Shown here one piece after another: positions 47,700-57,049 of a stretch of DNA of 64,000 nucleotides. The notes beneath the pieces are model-generated. The model worked only from the letters and a program-made list of their open reading frames with translations, was not told where the DNA came from and ran no database searches. The translations under genes and the position numbers were made by a program. Origin of the DNA: Albugo candida (Eukaryota; Oomycota; Peronosporomycetes; Albuginales; Albuginaceae). The stretch spans positions 1 to 64,000 of the forward strand of contig CAJNAR010000022.1 of the NCBI GenBank assembly GCA_905220665.1, given 5' to 3'. Each line of letters begins with the position of its first letter. Position 1 is the stretch's first letter.

Positions 47700-48452
47700 T
47701 TACTTTTCGTCTACTACCCAATCGCCCCGGTCCTCAAGCTCACCGCTATCAACGATGACAACCTTTTTTTGAGGCGTACCAGTTTGACTTCCCGCTTTTT
47801 CGATTTCTTTCAAAAGGTTCTTTTCACCCATCACTCGACCAAAAACAACATGGCGTCCATCCAGCCATGACGTTTGTACGGTACAGATGAAGAATTGACT
47901 CCCATTAGTGTTTTCGCCAGCATTGGCCATACTCAAAGTTCCGATACCAGTGTGCTTCCTACGTATGTAAATGAGTATTGAAACCATCATCCACCAAAGC
48001 CGACGTACAGTTTGAAATTCTCGTCTTCAAATTTCTCACCATAAATGCTTTCTCCTCCCATGCCATTCCCGAGCGTAAAGTCACCCTATATTGATCACAA
48101 GAACATCAGAAGAGATCAAATGTGCACAAATTTTGCGTGTACTTGCCCCTTGAATCATAAAGTTGGGTATAATTCGGTGGAAGGAGCTTCCTTTATAGTG
48201 TAATGGCTTGCCAGATTTACCGATACCCTTCTCTCCGGTGCACAATGCTCGGAAATTTTCAACGGTTTTGGGGACAGCGTTGCCGTACAACCCCATAACA
48301 ATTCGTTGCGTGGACCCACCTCCTATTTGTACGTCAAAATAGACTTGATGCGTTATCTCTTTTAAATCTGACTTATCGCTTTTCTTCGAAACTGACAGGA
48401 TTGTCTGCAGAAGAGCGCAAGAGATAGTGATGCAAAGAATCCAATTCATCAT
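47700..48452 (-). CDS. Cyclophilin-type peptidyl-prolyl isomerase with signal peptide (three exons)
   Basis: Catalyses prolyl cis-trans isomerisation, probably in the secretory pathway. Exons (minus strand) 48452-48147, 48085-48009 and 47958-47700 give about 213 aa. A hydrophobic signal ([19 protein letters not shown]) precedes the isomerase domain. Conserved core: [35 protein letters not shown] (catalytic Arg in FHRI), [19 protein letters not shown] and the W of [11 protein letters not shown]. The insertion-free core resembles cyclophilin B. There is no KDEL/HDEL at the C-terminus (WVVDEK), so secretion rather than ER retention is possible. Intron 1 starts with GC (GCAAGT) and ends in AG; intron 2 is GT-AG. 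An alternative upstream start at 48521 would add 23 residues and disturb the signal peptide, so I chose 48452. Confidence 0.88.
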
Positions 48453-48549
48453 TCTAATTGCAACGAGAAAGAAAAGTGAGGCTCTGGTTCTACTCCCAAA
48501 AAAAGTATCTGATTGGTCCATATTTAATCAGGTAATTACAAAAGCATCT

Positions 48550-49689
48550 CTAAGTCAGATCCTCAGTGGCCGGAACGCACATTTGCTCATATCGCACGCG
48601 TTTGCATCCAAATTTGCTATTTCTGCACACGGGAGAGTTCTTCGAGCAAGGTGGATTCAATTTTGTTAGCTCATCGACCGTAGGAATCGGTAGCATGTTT
48701 TTTTCTTTTGCTTGTTTGTTGTAAAATTCGATAAGAGTTTCAACCCTCCAAGCACAGGCTTCCGTGCTGAATGGATACTTCCAATATGGGAGGCTCCTCA
48801 CATTGGACCGGTCCTCTTCGTTATAACTCATCTCAATGCCTTCATACGTTCCGGTTTTATCCTCGCAAAACTCCTTATAATTTGAATACGGCTTCTTCGT
48901 GATGGAGCTATTGAGGGAAGTGATGCCGACCAGATCGTCGATGGGAACGTATCCGATCAAAGAAACGGAAAACGAGCAAGCTACGCCATCGGGCATTGAA
49001 CGAAACGCACATAATCCACCGCGATACTCCTTTCGACATTCTTTTGATTTTTTCAACCATGTTTGCATGGGACAGCTATTGGGAAACGAGTACCAGGTCG
49101 CAAATTCGTACGGTGCTAATTGATTTCCTGTCTGTTTACCAGCTCCCACAGCGAATCCTGTGTAACCACTCATCGAATTGTTGAACAGGCGAGAGCAAGA
49201 GTTGGTGAGATGAATACCGTCTTTTGTTGTGCAGGCTCCGTTATCCATTGCGATAAAATCGGCAAACTCGGGAATAGCCTCCCATCGTTTGTTCGCCAAT
49301 AATGCTGTCGGCTGTTGTAATATGACTTCATAGATATTGATGTATCCCATATTATTTTTGCGCTGGCAATTTGGAAGTTTCTGAACATTTATTCCCTCGG
49401 CTTGGATGTACATGAGTGCGCCTTCGAGGTTTGCTGCGTTAGTACAATCAAAAGTAGCCCGAAAGTTTTCAGCAAAATTGTCATAATACGTCGGAGTGTA
49501 AGTTTTATGTTCTGTATCAAAGACTGCTCGATCCGATACGACACGAGCCAGAATCATTCTGACAGGCGTGAATGTGTTTTGCTCCTGCCGCTTTGTATTG
49601 CCTTCGTCACGGGGGCTGACGAGTACGCTCAAAACCACGATGATGCCATACAAGTGGATGATGGTGATCAGCGATGGAGCAAATTGCAT
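48550..49689 (-). CDS. Secreted protein of unknown function, 379 aa
   Basis: Starts at ATG 49689 with MQFAPSLITIIHLYGIIVVL, a signal-peptide-like segment or membrane anchor; the frame is open slightly upstream but only from a TTG. The mature part is rich in paired cysteines (CTNAANLEG, NSCPMQTWLKKSKEC, LCAFRSMPDGVAC, FCEDKTG, ACAWRVETLIEFY, and a C-terminal block with CSKNSPVC, FGC, MC) and several aromatic motifs (FAVGAGKQTGNQLAPYEFAT). There are two N-glycosylation-type sites (NNS, NSS). No RXLR, CHXC or Crinkler motif is seen near the N-terminus. The intact frame and Cys spacing suggest a conserved extracellular protein. Family not recognised. Confidence 0.7.
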   Translation of the reverse strand: MQFAPSLITIIHLYGIIVVLSVLVSPRDEGNTKRQEQNTFTPVRMILARVVSDRAVFDTEHKTYTPTYYDNFAENFRATFDCTNAANLEGALMYIQAEGINVQKLPNCQRKNNMGYINIYEVILQQPTALLANKRWEAIPEFADFIAMDNGACTTKDGIHLTNSCSRLFNNSMSGYTGFAVGAGKQTGNQLAPYEFATWYSFPNSCPMQTWLKKSKECRKEYRGGLCAFRSMPDGVACSFSVSLIGYVPIDDLVGITSLNSSITKKPYSNYKEFCEDKTGTYEGIEMSYNEEDRSNVRSLPYWKYPFSTEACAWRVETLIEFYNKQAKEKNMLPIPTVDELTKLNPPCSKNSPVCRNSKFGCKRVRYEQMCVPATEDLT

Positions 49690-49960
49690 GGAAATTATCT
49701 GGCAGGCCAAGCTTGAGACTCTCTTTCGGAGGCTTTGAGCGCAAAAATGTGAATTTGAGACTATTTAGTTTCTGCATTATTGCTTCTATGACTAAGTGCC
49801 ACGTCAACAGTCGACAAGGAGGGGTACGAATGACTCGTTGTAACTTGAAGAGGGCAACCGTATCTGTCCAGGAACGGATGGTGGTCACATACCCACCCAG
49901 AATGAGATGACCACGTACCTCGGGTAGAGGGTATCCAAGATTCAAAGAGAAAACAGTTGG

Positions 49961-50749
49961 CTATGATGTATTTCGATAAGCATTCTGGTCAGCTACAAGT
50001 GTCCGTCCGAGAAGGAATAGATAACCCAAAACAATCATCAATGCCAAATTGAATCGATTCTGATGTCCAAATTGATTTAATCCCCACACTCCACTATTCA
50101 ATCCCTGAACAACTGTCATTGCGCCAAAAGCAGAGCTACTGAACCCTATGATTCGGTGATATGTATCCCTCCAAAGCCACTTGATTCTCTTGCCAGCACA
50201 TACTGTTCTTATGACACCCTACAATAACGCATGGCAATGACACGAGTAATGATTGTAAGTTGTGCTTCTGCATACACTGAATAGATTCACGATATAAAAG
50301 CCAAATGACAAGACAGCCACCCACGAATGACTCGATGTGAAGTGCTGTTTCTTACTCATGCTTTTGTTCGCGTAAATGACAACTCCTCCCACCAGCATGC
50401 ACGTAAAAGCCAGCAATTGACACGCGAGATGTATTTGCGTTAATCGCACTCTGACAGGACAATTTAGCATTTCACTGAGACGACGAAACAATACGCTACC
50501 GTCTCGTGTAATTCGAGCTGTTTTTTCTCTCTGACATGACAAAAAGCGCACTACAATTTGTATGAGCTTAAATCAAAATGACATGCGGAATAGGGTCACA
50601 AATCACATTGGCGCCAGAAATAGCTGCGAAATCGAATTTAGTGCAGGATGAAGTGCAAACAACGTCTGCGTACGAATACACGCGTACAGGATGCAGCAAC
50701 AGGGAGTCATAAACAGAACACATAGCACAAAAACTTGAGCTCTAGCCAT
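49961..50749 (-). CDS. Cytochrome b561-type transmembrane ferric reductase (CYB561D-like)
   Basis: Family members move electrons across membranes using two b hemes. Likely exons: 50749 to about 50604, 50566-50276, 50218-49961. The second intron (57 nt, GTATGC...TAG) is in phase. The first junction could not be resolved with a canonical phase-matched GT-AG pair and needs transcript data. The four heme-ligand histidines are visible, one per central helix: ALHPALNS (exon 1), QIHLACQLLAF and SSHSWVAVLSF (exon 2), TYHRIIGFSSSAF (exon 3). Six hydrophobic helices are apparent, beginning with MARAQVFVLCVLFM and ending with LALMIVLGYLFLLG. The short length (about 230 aa) fits CYB561D1/D2 rather than DOMON fusions. 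Confidence 0.75.
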
Positions 50750-50824
50750 ACTTTGATCGCTTGAATTAATAACCAATGATACCAATAATGCTTGGGGCGG
50801 AATGCTTCGTACTCGAAGTTGGTC

Positions 50825-53800
50825 TCATTTTAGAGTTAATTCCGATAGCTCCTCACCCACTGCTTTCACATCGGTCTCATTCACTAGCGTTCTCTCCGCT
50901 TCGACTTCTTCGCGATCATATAACATTGAAAAAAGCATTTTCGCTGCTTGTGAGACATCAAACGCTATGCAACGTATATCTTGATCGCATTTTACGCTCA
51001 GACATCGACTTACTTGACCAATAACCTCAAAAAACTCTTTTGATGTGTGCTGGATCGCCACTTCAAGTATCTCACGCAGTAAAAGCGTAAGACGCTCCCA
51101 ATTGCGGTCAAGAAACTTCCAAAAACCACAGATACATTCCAAGCCTCGAAGCAGCTTGAGTGCGTCATTGTCCATTTGGAAATTCTGAAGTAGAAACTCG
51201 TAAACCAGAATCTCACTTGCTATTGTGACAAAGGATTCAATCGATGCGCTTGATTTCGCCTCATCGGTAGATAGCTTATGACTACCAAGTCGTCTGTATA
51301 GAACTTCCCGATAAAATGCGACCAAGAGGACGAACAGCTCTGAGGCTTGTGGGAGTTGTGACATTACACGTGCCAATTGAGATCTACAATGGTCGTATCG
51401 CTTCTTCCATTCGTCTTCTATTTTGCACATTGGATCATCGCCTTTAAATTCAGGATCCTCATCGTAACAGAGATAGAGACGAAATTGTTGCATGACATAA
51501 TGCGACGTCGCACAAAGCCGAATGTGTATGAAAGGATCTGTAACTAGAATATGAGAATACTTTCCCTCAATACGTAACCAGTCGGCGATTTTGTCACGTA
51601 ATACGTTCAAAGAGACGTTTGTTGGTGTCTTAATCATAATCAGCATATCCACACTCTCTAATGCATCTAATGCAACCAGTGAGGTATCTACGCGACAGAT
51701 TGTATAGTCAATGCCATTGTCCGGTACAGCATGATCGACTGCTTGTGCTAGATGATGGGAAATTTGAGCGATTTGCGTTTGGATCAATTCGCTCGGTCCA
51801 ATGTCCAAAAGATCCATTGCATCCAAAAGTCGATAATCATGTCGGGTATCACGCGACGACGAAACCCTCATCTTGCAGGTCACCACAAAGAGCTCCATGG
51901 AACTTAACAACGCTTCCGAGAAGCATAATGGAACGTAGCAAATTGAAGAATGCTGAAATCGGGTCGCTAAGGCGCTGCAAAGCCAAAAATCGTCTTTCAA
52001 GACAATTGACTCCCTATCGAATGTGCAGTAAACAATATTGATCTGTTCAATATGTTCGACATCACAGACAGATTGCGTTATGATTGCTTCGACTTTTTCG
52101 GCGACTGGCTTCTCGGATAGGAATTGCTCACAAACGTGAAATTGTAATTGATTCGGCCGAAGAGGAGCAAAAATCGAATCCAAGAATACGATTTCTTTTG
52201 CATCGCTTAGTTCTGAGCTTCTGATACAAAGTATCCGGAGTGAGGTACATAAGCTGCCGATGTGATGCTTCAGCCGTTGTAAACATATCAAGCGCTGGAC
52301 GAGATCCTGCACCGATAAATTTGAGTCGAAAGTCATCGGTGGGCTGTCCACATATACAACGACCACCTGCTTTATTTGTATCGTTTCGCCAAGACTCCAG
52401 CACGCTTTTGATGACGTAGGACAACGAAAATACCATGGAAGGGACCGATATACATGAGAGATTGGGGCACCATTCACGTTGAGCTGCATCCCAAGTTTCA
52501 CGTCAATGGGAAGAAAACACGCTTCAGTCTCGGTCCCTTTTTTTACTGTTTCGTCTATCATTTTGAGAAGCGCTCCAGAGTAGACAGGTCTCACCTTAGG
52601 AGCGAGAGAGTACGTGATGTGAGGATAATTTTGTCGTAAAAGCAGGTCGGAGCTTGGGTCTAGCTCAACTTTGAGAACATGAGCACGAACGTCCGAGCAA
52701 ATATTGACTGCCTGGATGATATGATTGCTTCCAAAATTGAGGCTTCGTAAATATTCTCTGGTCGGATTGTAAAATAGAGTGACATGATGGGCGAGTACGC
52801 GCCGAAACTTTGGTGGAAATGTATCTATGATTTTGTTGCGTTCTTGTTGTGGAAGGAAAAGACACACGTAAAGAACATTAGGAAGAGAGCATCTTGGGCC
52901 TCCACTCCAAGCCTCGAAACCCAATCGATGTGTGAGAAAAGCCATGATGCAATCTTCCTCTCTGGATAGCACAGGTCGTACTATCGCGCTCCGAGTGTCT
53001 TCTTCCCATCGCATCCACATTTGAAGCACTCGACTGATAGGAACTCCATGTGAGTTTCTTTTCGCCATTGCATAAGCCGTTCCAATATCACTGCACTGTA
53101 CTTCCACGATACGCACTCGACCACAGCAGAAATTACGACTTGTATCGATATACTTTACATATTCTCGCCGCGTTACATTGGTGTTATCCAGCACGATAAC
53201 ATGCTGAGAGTCTCGGTTCTCTGGATCCAGACTGGAGAGAATATCACGCTTGAAAGAGCCGAAACAATGTTTATGTGCTTTATGAAGTTCATTCCTATCG
53301 AATCGGTACCCACGCCGCCTTTCAAAGTACAAATCTGCTGAGCAAATTGACACTTTCCAGTGAATCTGAGATAAGTATCTAGACAGGTCGCGAGCCACAG
53401 TGCTTTTGCCACTTCCAGGGATTCCACGAAGGATAATAATCCAGGGCTTGTGATGAGTGTCGTCGTCATTTGACACTTGTATCATTTCAGTGATCAAAAC
53501 CCGGGTGCGATCATCTTTGATGGAGTCAAGAAGCAACTGGTGCGATATATTGAGTGTCTTCGTTTGGGGTTGTGCTTCACAATGAGGCAAGAGGATCTCC
53601 TGCAGCAGCGTTTGTGAGCTCGTACTGCCACCAGATGTCTTTCCATACAGCCTGACGCTTCTAATTCTTGCATTTCCTCTCCGAAGTATACGCATGCAGT
53701 CAATGCTACCCGTCAGACTTGAAAAATACCAGTCTAATTGCGACGTGGAAGATAGTTCAAGTGATTGTAATCGCAATGAAATCTGTTGCACGATTTTGTA

Positions 53801-54067
53801 AATTGTATCGATCGCAATTTCATCCCATTTTGAGTCGAATGTGCCAGTCGGATGATCTAACTGAGACTTATTGCATTCAAATGCACGTATCGTACATGAA
53901 AATTGCTGAGATTTCCATTTTAGAAAAGTAGCTTCCAATATCCGAGACACCTGATTCCATTGAAGCACATTGTCCGAGGTAATACGCAGGGCGGGTACAG
54001 CCCAAATGTAGGAATTATGAGACTCTAGAAACTGCACATGCACAGTCAACTCGGTAGTGCTAATCAT
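50825..54067 (-). CDS. P-loop polynucleotide-kinase plus 2H-phosphoesterase protein, 1080 aa
   Basis: A single-exon gene from ATG 54067. Residues 1-205 are unassigned. Residues about 208-390 form a P-loop kinase of the polynucleotide-kinase/N4BP2 type: Walker A GIPGSGKST (215-223), CSADLYFE (242-249), and VLDNTNVTRREY (292-303), where D and N typify this clade. Residues about 395-505 carry two H-x-T motifs, HHVTLFY (427-433) and PHITYSLA (482-489), the hallmark of 2H phosphoesterases. Kinase followed by 2H/cyclic-phosphodiesterase is the order in fungal-type tRNA ligase and other RNA 5'/3'-end healing enzymes. No ligase KxxG motif is evident in the N-terminal part. The last ~570 residues are helical and unassigned. 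Proposed role: RNA end processing (inference). Confidence 0.7.
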   Translation of the reverse strand: MISTTELTVHVQFLESHNSYIWAVPALRITSDNVLQWNQVSRILEATFLKWKSQQFSCTIRAFECNKSQLDHPTGTFDSKWDEIAIDTIYKIVQQISLRLQSLELSSTSQLDWYFSSLTGSIDCMRILRRGNARIRSVRLYGKTSGGSTSSQTLLQEILLPHCEAQPQTKTLNISHQLLLDSIKDDRTRVLITEMIQVSNDDDTHHKPWIIILRGIPGSGKSTVARDLSRYLSQIHWKVSICSADLYFERRRGYRFDRNELHKAHKHCFGSFKRDILSSLDPENRDSQHVIVLDNTNVTRREYVKYIDTSRNFCCGRVRIVEVQCSDIGTAYAMAKRNSHGVPISRVLQMWMRWEEDTRSAIVRPVLSREEDCIMAFLTHRLGFEAWSGGPRCSLPNVLYVCLFLPQQERNKIIDTFPPKFRRVLAHHVTLFYNPTREYLRSLNFGSNHIIQAVNICSDVRAHVLKVELDPSSDLLLRQNYPHITYSLAPKVRPVYSGALLKMIDETVKKGTETEACFLPIDVKLGMQLNVNGAPISHVYRSLPWYFRCPTSSKACWSLGETIQIKQVVVVYVDSPPMTFDSNLSVQDLVQRLICLQRLKHHIGSLCTSLRILCIRSSELSDAKEIVFLDSIFAPLRPNQLQFHVCEQFLSEKPVAEKVEAIITQSVCDVEHIEQINIVYCTFDRESIVLKDDFWLCSALATRFQHSSICYVPLCFSEALLSSMELFVVTCKMRVSSSRDTRHDYRLLDAMDLLDIGPSELIQTQIAQISHHLAQAVDHAVPDNGIDYTICRVDTSLVALDALESVDMLIMIKTPTNVSLNVLRDKIADWLRIEGKYSHILVTDPFIHIRLCATSHYVMQQFRLYLCYDEDPEFKGDDPMCKIEDEWKKRYDHCRSQLARVMSQLPQASELFVLLVAFYREVLYRRLGSHKLSTDEAKSSASIESFVTIASEILVYEFLLQNFQMDNDALKLLRGLECICGFWKFLDRNWERLTLLLREILEVAIQHTSKEFFEVIGQVSRCLSVKCDQDIRCIAFDVSQAAKMLFSMLYDREEVEAERTLVNETDVKAVGEELSELTLK

Positions 54068-54355
54068 GGTGGAGATTTAGCGCTGCTATCGAACGGAATC
54101 GATTAAGGCTCCTAGGCATTGGAATGTACGTAACCGGTTATTGGTAGTTAACTGTCGCGAAGGAATGGTTCTGATGGCGGTTGTGAGGTGAGATAGACAG
54201 AGGAAAAATAAGATTATTAAGTTTGGAATGCGATTTGGTTTAGAATATGCAAAATATGAAGAAATCGAATTGATGGAACGACAATGGGAAACTTTCCAGA
54301 ATCTGAATGCAATGATGGCAATATGTACGTACATCCCACCTGCATAAATTGAGAG
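54068..54355. other. Short intergenic spacer
   Basis: No gene seen. It holds the promoter region of the kinase/2H gene and the 3' flank of the small secreted-protein gene, both on the minus strand. Confidence 0.4.
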
Positions 54356-55048
54356 CTAGTCTTCAAAAGTAGTTAGTCGACGACGTGTCTTTGCAGCGCA
54401 TTTGCTTCCAGGTGGTGTCCCTGAGGGCGAGCCTCCGGCAGGTGTTCCGGTGGTTGGTGTTCCGGTGGTTGGTGTCCCGGTGGTTGGTGTTCCGGTGGTT
54501 GGTGTTCCCGTGGTTGGTGTTCCCGTGGTTGGTGTTCCTGTGTTTGGTGTTCCCGTGCCCGCTTCAGGACCGGTTCCAGGTGCGCCCGTTACAGGGCCAG
54601 GTTCGTTCTGTGAGGCGGGGTTCTTTGAAGGATTTGTAGAACCACTCGATGAGTTATTGGGACATTTGTATGAAGTATCTGGGGTATCTATATTAAATTC
54701 GATCACGCCTTCTTCTGCCTTTTCAATGAGGCAGCATGGATCACATAAATAAAATCCATTTATCAACTTTGAATCATGTTTTAAAGCTGTGCTTATTTCC
54801 GTACCCTGACACAATGTCATTGTCCATTTCTTGCCACCATCGAGAAATGCTTGAGCAAAAGGGCCTGGATCTGTATCCAATGTCGGATGGCCAATCTTTT
54901 GCTTGTCTTCTTTTTTAATTGAAGCACTGTCCTTGCATTTTTTAAGTGGAAGTGATGCGGCAATTTGCTCTGTTCCATATGCCGTCGGAATGTATGATAT
55001 AGCGACGACTACAGTGAGAATGGATGGAGTGCTGATTTTTGTAAACAT
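54356..55048 (-). CDS. Small secreted protein with mucin-like repeat tail, 230 aa
   Basis: ATG at 55048 opens MFTKISTPSILTVVVAISYI, a typical signal peptide with likely cleavage after TAYG. The mature N-terminal domain (about 130 aa) has six cysteines, including CDPCC. A Ser/Pro/Asn-rich linker follows, then GTPTT pentapeptides (six perfect, with GTPNT and GTPAG variants at the ends). This tail is a likely site of dense O-glycosylation. The C-terminus ends CAAKTRRRLTTFED. A frame extends 19 codons upstream of the chosen ATG, but those residues would precede the signal peptide. No RXLR or CHXC motif is seen. It could be a wall-surface protein or an effector candidate; function unknown. Confidence 0.7.
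   Translation of the reverse strand: MFTKISTPSILTVVVAISYIPTAYGTEQIAASLPLKKCKDSASIKKEDKQKIGHPTLDTDPGPFAQAFLDGGKKWTMTLCQGTEISTALKHDSKLINGFYLCDPCCLIEKAEEGVIEFNIDTPDTSYKCPNNSSSGSTNPSKNPASQNEPGPVTGAPGTGPEAGTGTPNTGTPTTGTPTTGTPTTGTPTTGTPTTGTPTTGTPAGGSPSGTPPGSKCAAKTRRRLTTFED
54441..54560. repeat. 15-bp coding minisatellite (8 units)
   Basis: Eight tandem units close to GGTGTTCCGGTGGTT (plus strand) encode the GTPTT pentapeptides of the minus-strand secreted protein. Units differ mainly at the C/T and G/C third positions. Because the unit is a multiple of three, copy-number change would lengthen or shorten the tail without a frameshift. Confidence 0.95.
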
Positions 55049-55355
55049 AGTGTCAAGTCTTTCTTCTTTTGATGACAAGTAGTGATCGAATTGAAAAGTG
55101 AGCATTTGGAAGAGGATCGTAAGTACATCCTACCTGTGGTCTGGCCACGTTTTGTCGTCCACGTAATATTGAGTCGTAAAGAAAAAAACACGTCACGCAT
55201 TCTACAGACATGTGGAGGAAGTCACGTTACTGTTCTACTTACAGAAGGCACACCGGTCGAGTTCTTGTCTATATGAAATTTATAGGACCTGACTAGAATT
55301 GTTCTCAACTAGCGCCTTTACTGACACGTATATCCACCACATCAAATTTTATGGT

Positions 55356-56979
55356 TTATACGCCAACTTTGGTCACAAAAACATTGGCATAAAAGCGATC
55401 TAACAGACGTTGTGCTCCCTGGAAGTATGGAAATTGAAGCCACAACAGTATGAGTAATTTGGCATGATAAAATAGTGGCATCCAGGAAAATGCTTGCTCC
55501 ACCCCATAGTAGGTGTACTCAACACTTGCTAGCACGATGTAATAGCATAACCACCATTCGTATCGTTTGAGTTGACTCGAGCGATGTAAAGTGAGGATGA
55601 CACTGTGTGCTGGGAAGCCAAATCCGATAATGTAACATCCGCGTGATGTGATAAAACCAGGAGTAAACAGAAAGATAAGACCACATAATGCAGGTCCCTG
55701 GGACCATACGTCTTGTAATACTGCGATATGGCGCTCGGAAATGATAGAAAGTGCCATGAATGTTCTGAGGATTAAATTGCTTCGAGCCGTAGTTTCAGAC
55801 TGTGCGTTCGTCATGTTCGCTTGTCCAAAATGACCCCATCGAGTAGTCGTACAAGGCTGATAAAAGCGCGAGATCACATAATACAGCATACTACTTCCAC
55901 GCAAAATTGGTAATTGCAGCCATAACAGAAACAAATTGGACCAATACTTTGAAGGTTTGATGTAGGCAGTGACAAATGACGGAATAAAAAAAGAACTAAT
56001 ACTCATAAGACAGAACCCACATGACCATACAATCCAAAATCGCAGCTCGTACTGCAATGTATTCTTTTCGCTGTCCATAGAACTTTGTACTTCACGCGTA
56101 CTTGATCTAGTGGTACGCTGAATAGGAACACTGGACGTACTCGAAGCATCAGCGACTTTGATTCGGAAGCTTCGGAGCACACTAATGGACCGAACCAGCG
56201 GAAGTATCACCAGTAAGATATTAGTTACGAGATCACTGCTCAATAGTGTAGTAAAAATCGAGTTTGGAGCGTATACTGGCAATGCATACGCTACTCCAGA
56301 GTAAAGTACGTGCGGCAATAAAATCATTGCCACTCGAGATTTTGCACTCAGTGACGTCAAAAATGCGCGATATCGCTGCCGACATGCTCTTATAAAGATA
56401 GTGCATCGAGCTTTTGCGGTATGAACATACCCTTTTCGCACAACCACCACGATCAAGAGGATTGTCACTCCTAAAAGAAGCTGATAATACCACTCTAATC
56501 TTAATACGACCTGACTGAGTGCTTGTGCCAAAGATAATGCATGTGGAAGCAAAGCATCCACTATAACGGATAGCGTACGAAGCAATGGAATAGCGGCCAA
56601 ATGGTAGAAGCGGACCCACAGTAAAATACAATCCATAGTTCCGACGACAGCATCATAAAATGCCCTCCACAGGGCCTCCCACTTGATATCTGAAAGATAC
56701 TCTGGGATATGACTTGATATATTGAATTTCGGATTGTTCAAATAGAACGAGCGAAACATTATATCATGCTCTGGCTACAAACGCTTTCGTAAAGACACTT
56801 ATGGTCAGATATAGAGAAATACATACTTGCTGCAATGAAGGAGCTTTACATGTTGGATGTTCCATGTGTACTATATCGTCTTTTTTCCATTCACTTCCGC
56901 ATTCTGCATCCAAATCGTTCGCGAATGCGAGGGAACTGAGCACAAGTAAGGCTGCCAATTTCTGACACCAATGCATCAT
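55356..56979 (-). CDS. HVA22/REEP (TB2/DP1)-like membrane protein with signal-peptide exon
   Basis: HVA22/REEP proteins shape tubular ER. Exon 2 (56768-55356) contains two regions ending in the family-type block: LFLLWLQLPILRGSSMLYY and LLILLWLQFPYFQGAQRLLD, each preceded by two hydrophobic hairpins (e.g. WIVWSCGFCLMSISSFFIP; YYIVLASVEYTYYGVEQAF). So the protein appears to hold a duplicated domain plus extra N-terminal spans. Exon 1 (56979-56827) encodes MMHWCQKLAALLVLSSLAFA, a strong signal peptide, and ends at GTATGT. The acceptor before CATGATATA (56768) joins it in phase 0 to the long frame, giving about 521 aa. If this splice is wrong, exon 1 would be a separate small secreted protein and the membrane protein would start at 56759. 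It diverges from DUS1. Confidence 0.65.
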
Positions 56980-57049
56980 ATTTCCTAACTGGCTGTTATC
57001 CGTATGGATGGTCAAATAACTCGTGTTATGTTACCGGTTTTGATCGGTC
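56980..57049. promoter_or_regulatory. 70-bp divergent intergenic region (bidirectional promoter)
   Basis: The start codons of the minus-strand HVA22-like gene (56979) and plus-strand DUS1 (57050) are only 70 bp apart. Both promoters and both 5'-UTRs must lie within this stretch or overlap the coding regions. No TATA box is evident. Confidence 0.6.

Noticed and set aside
54402..54752. Plus-strand proteins rich in VGVPV or RWLVF repeats
   Set aside because: They are antisense shadows of the 15-bp minisatellite in the minus-strand secreted-protein gene.
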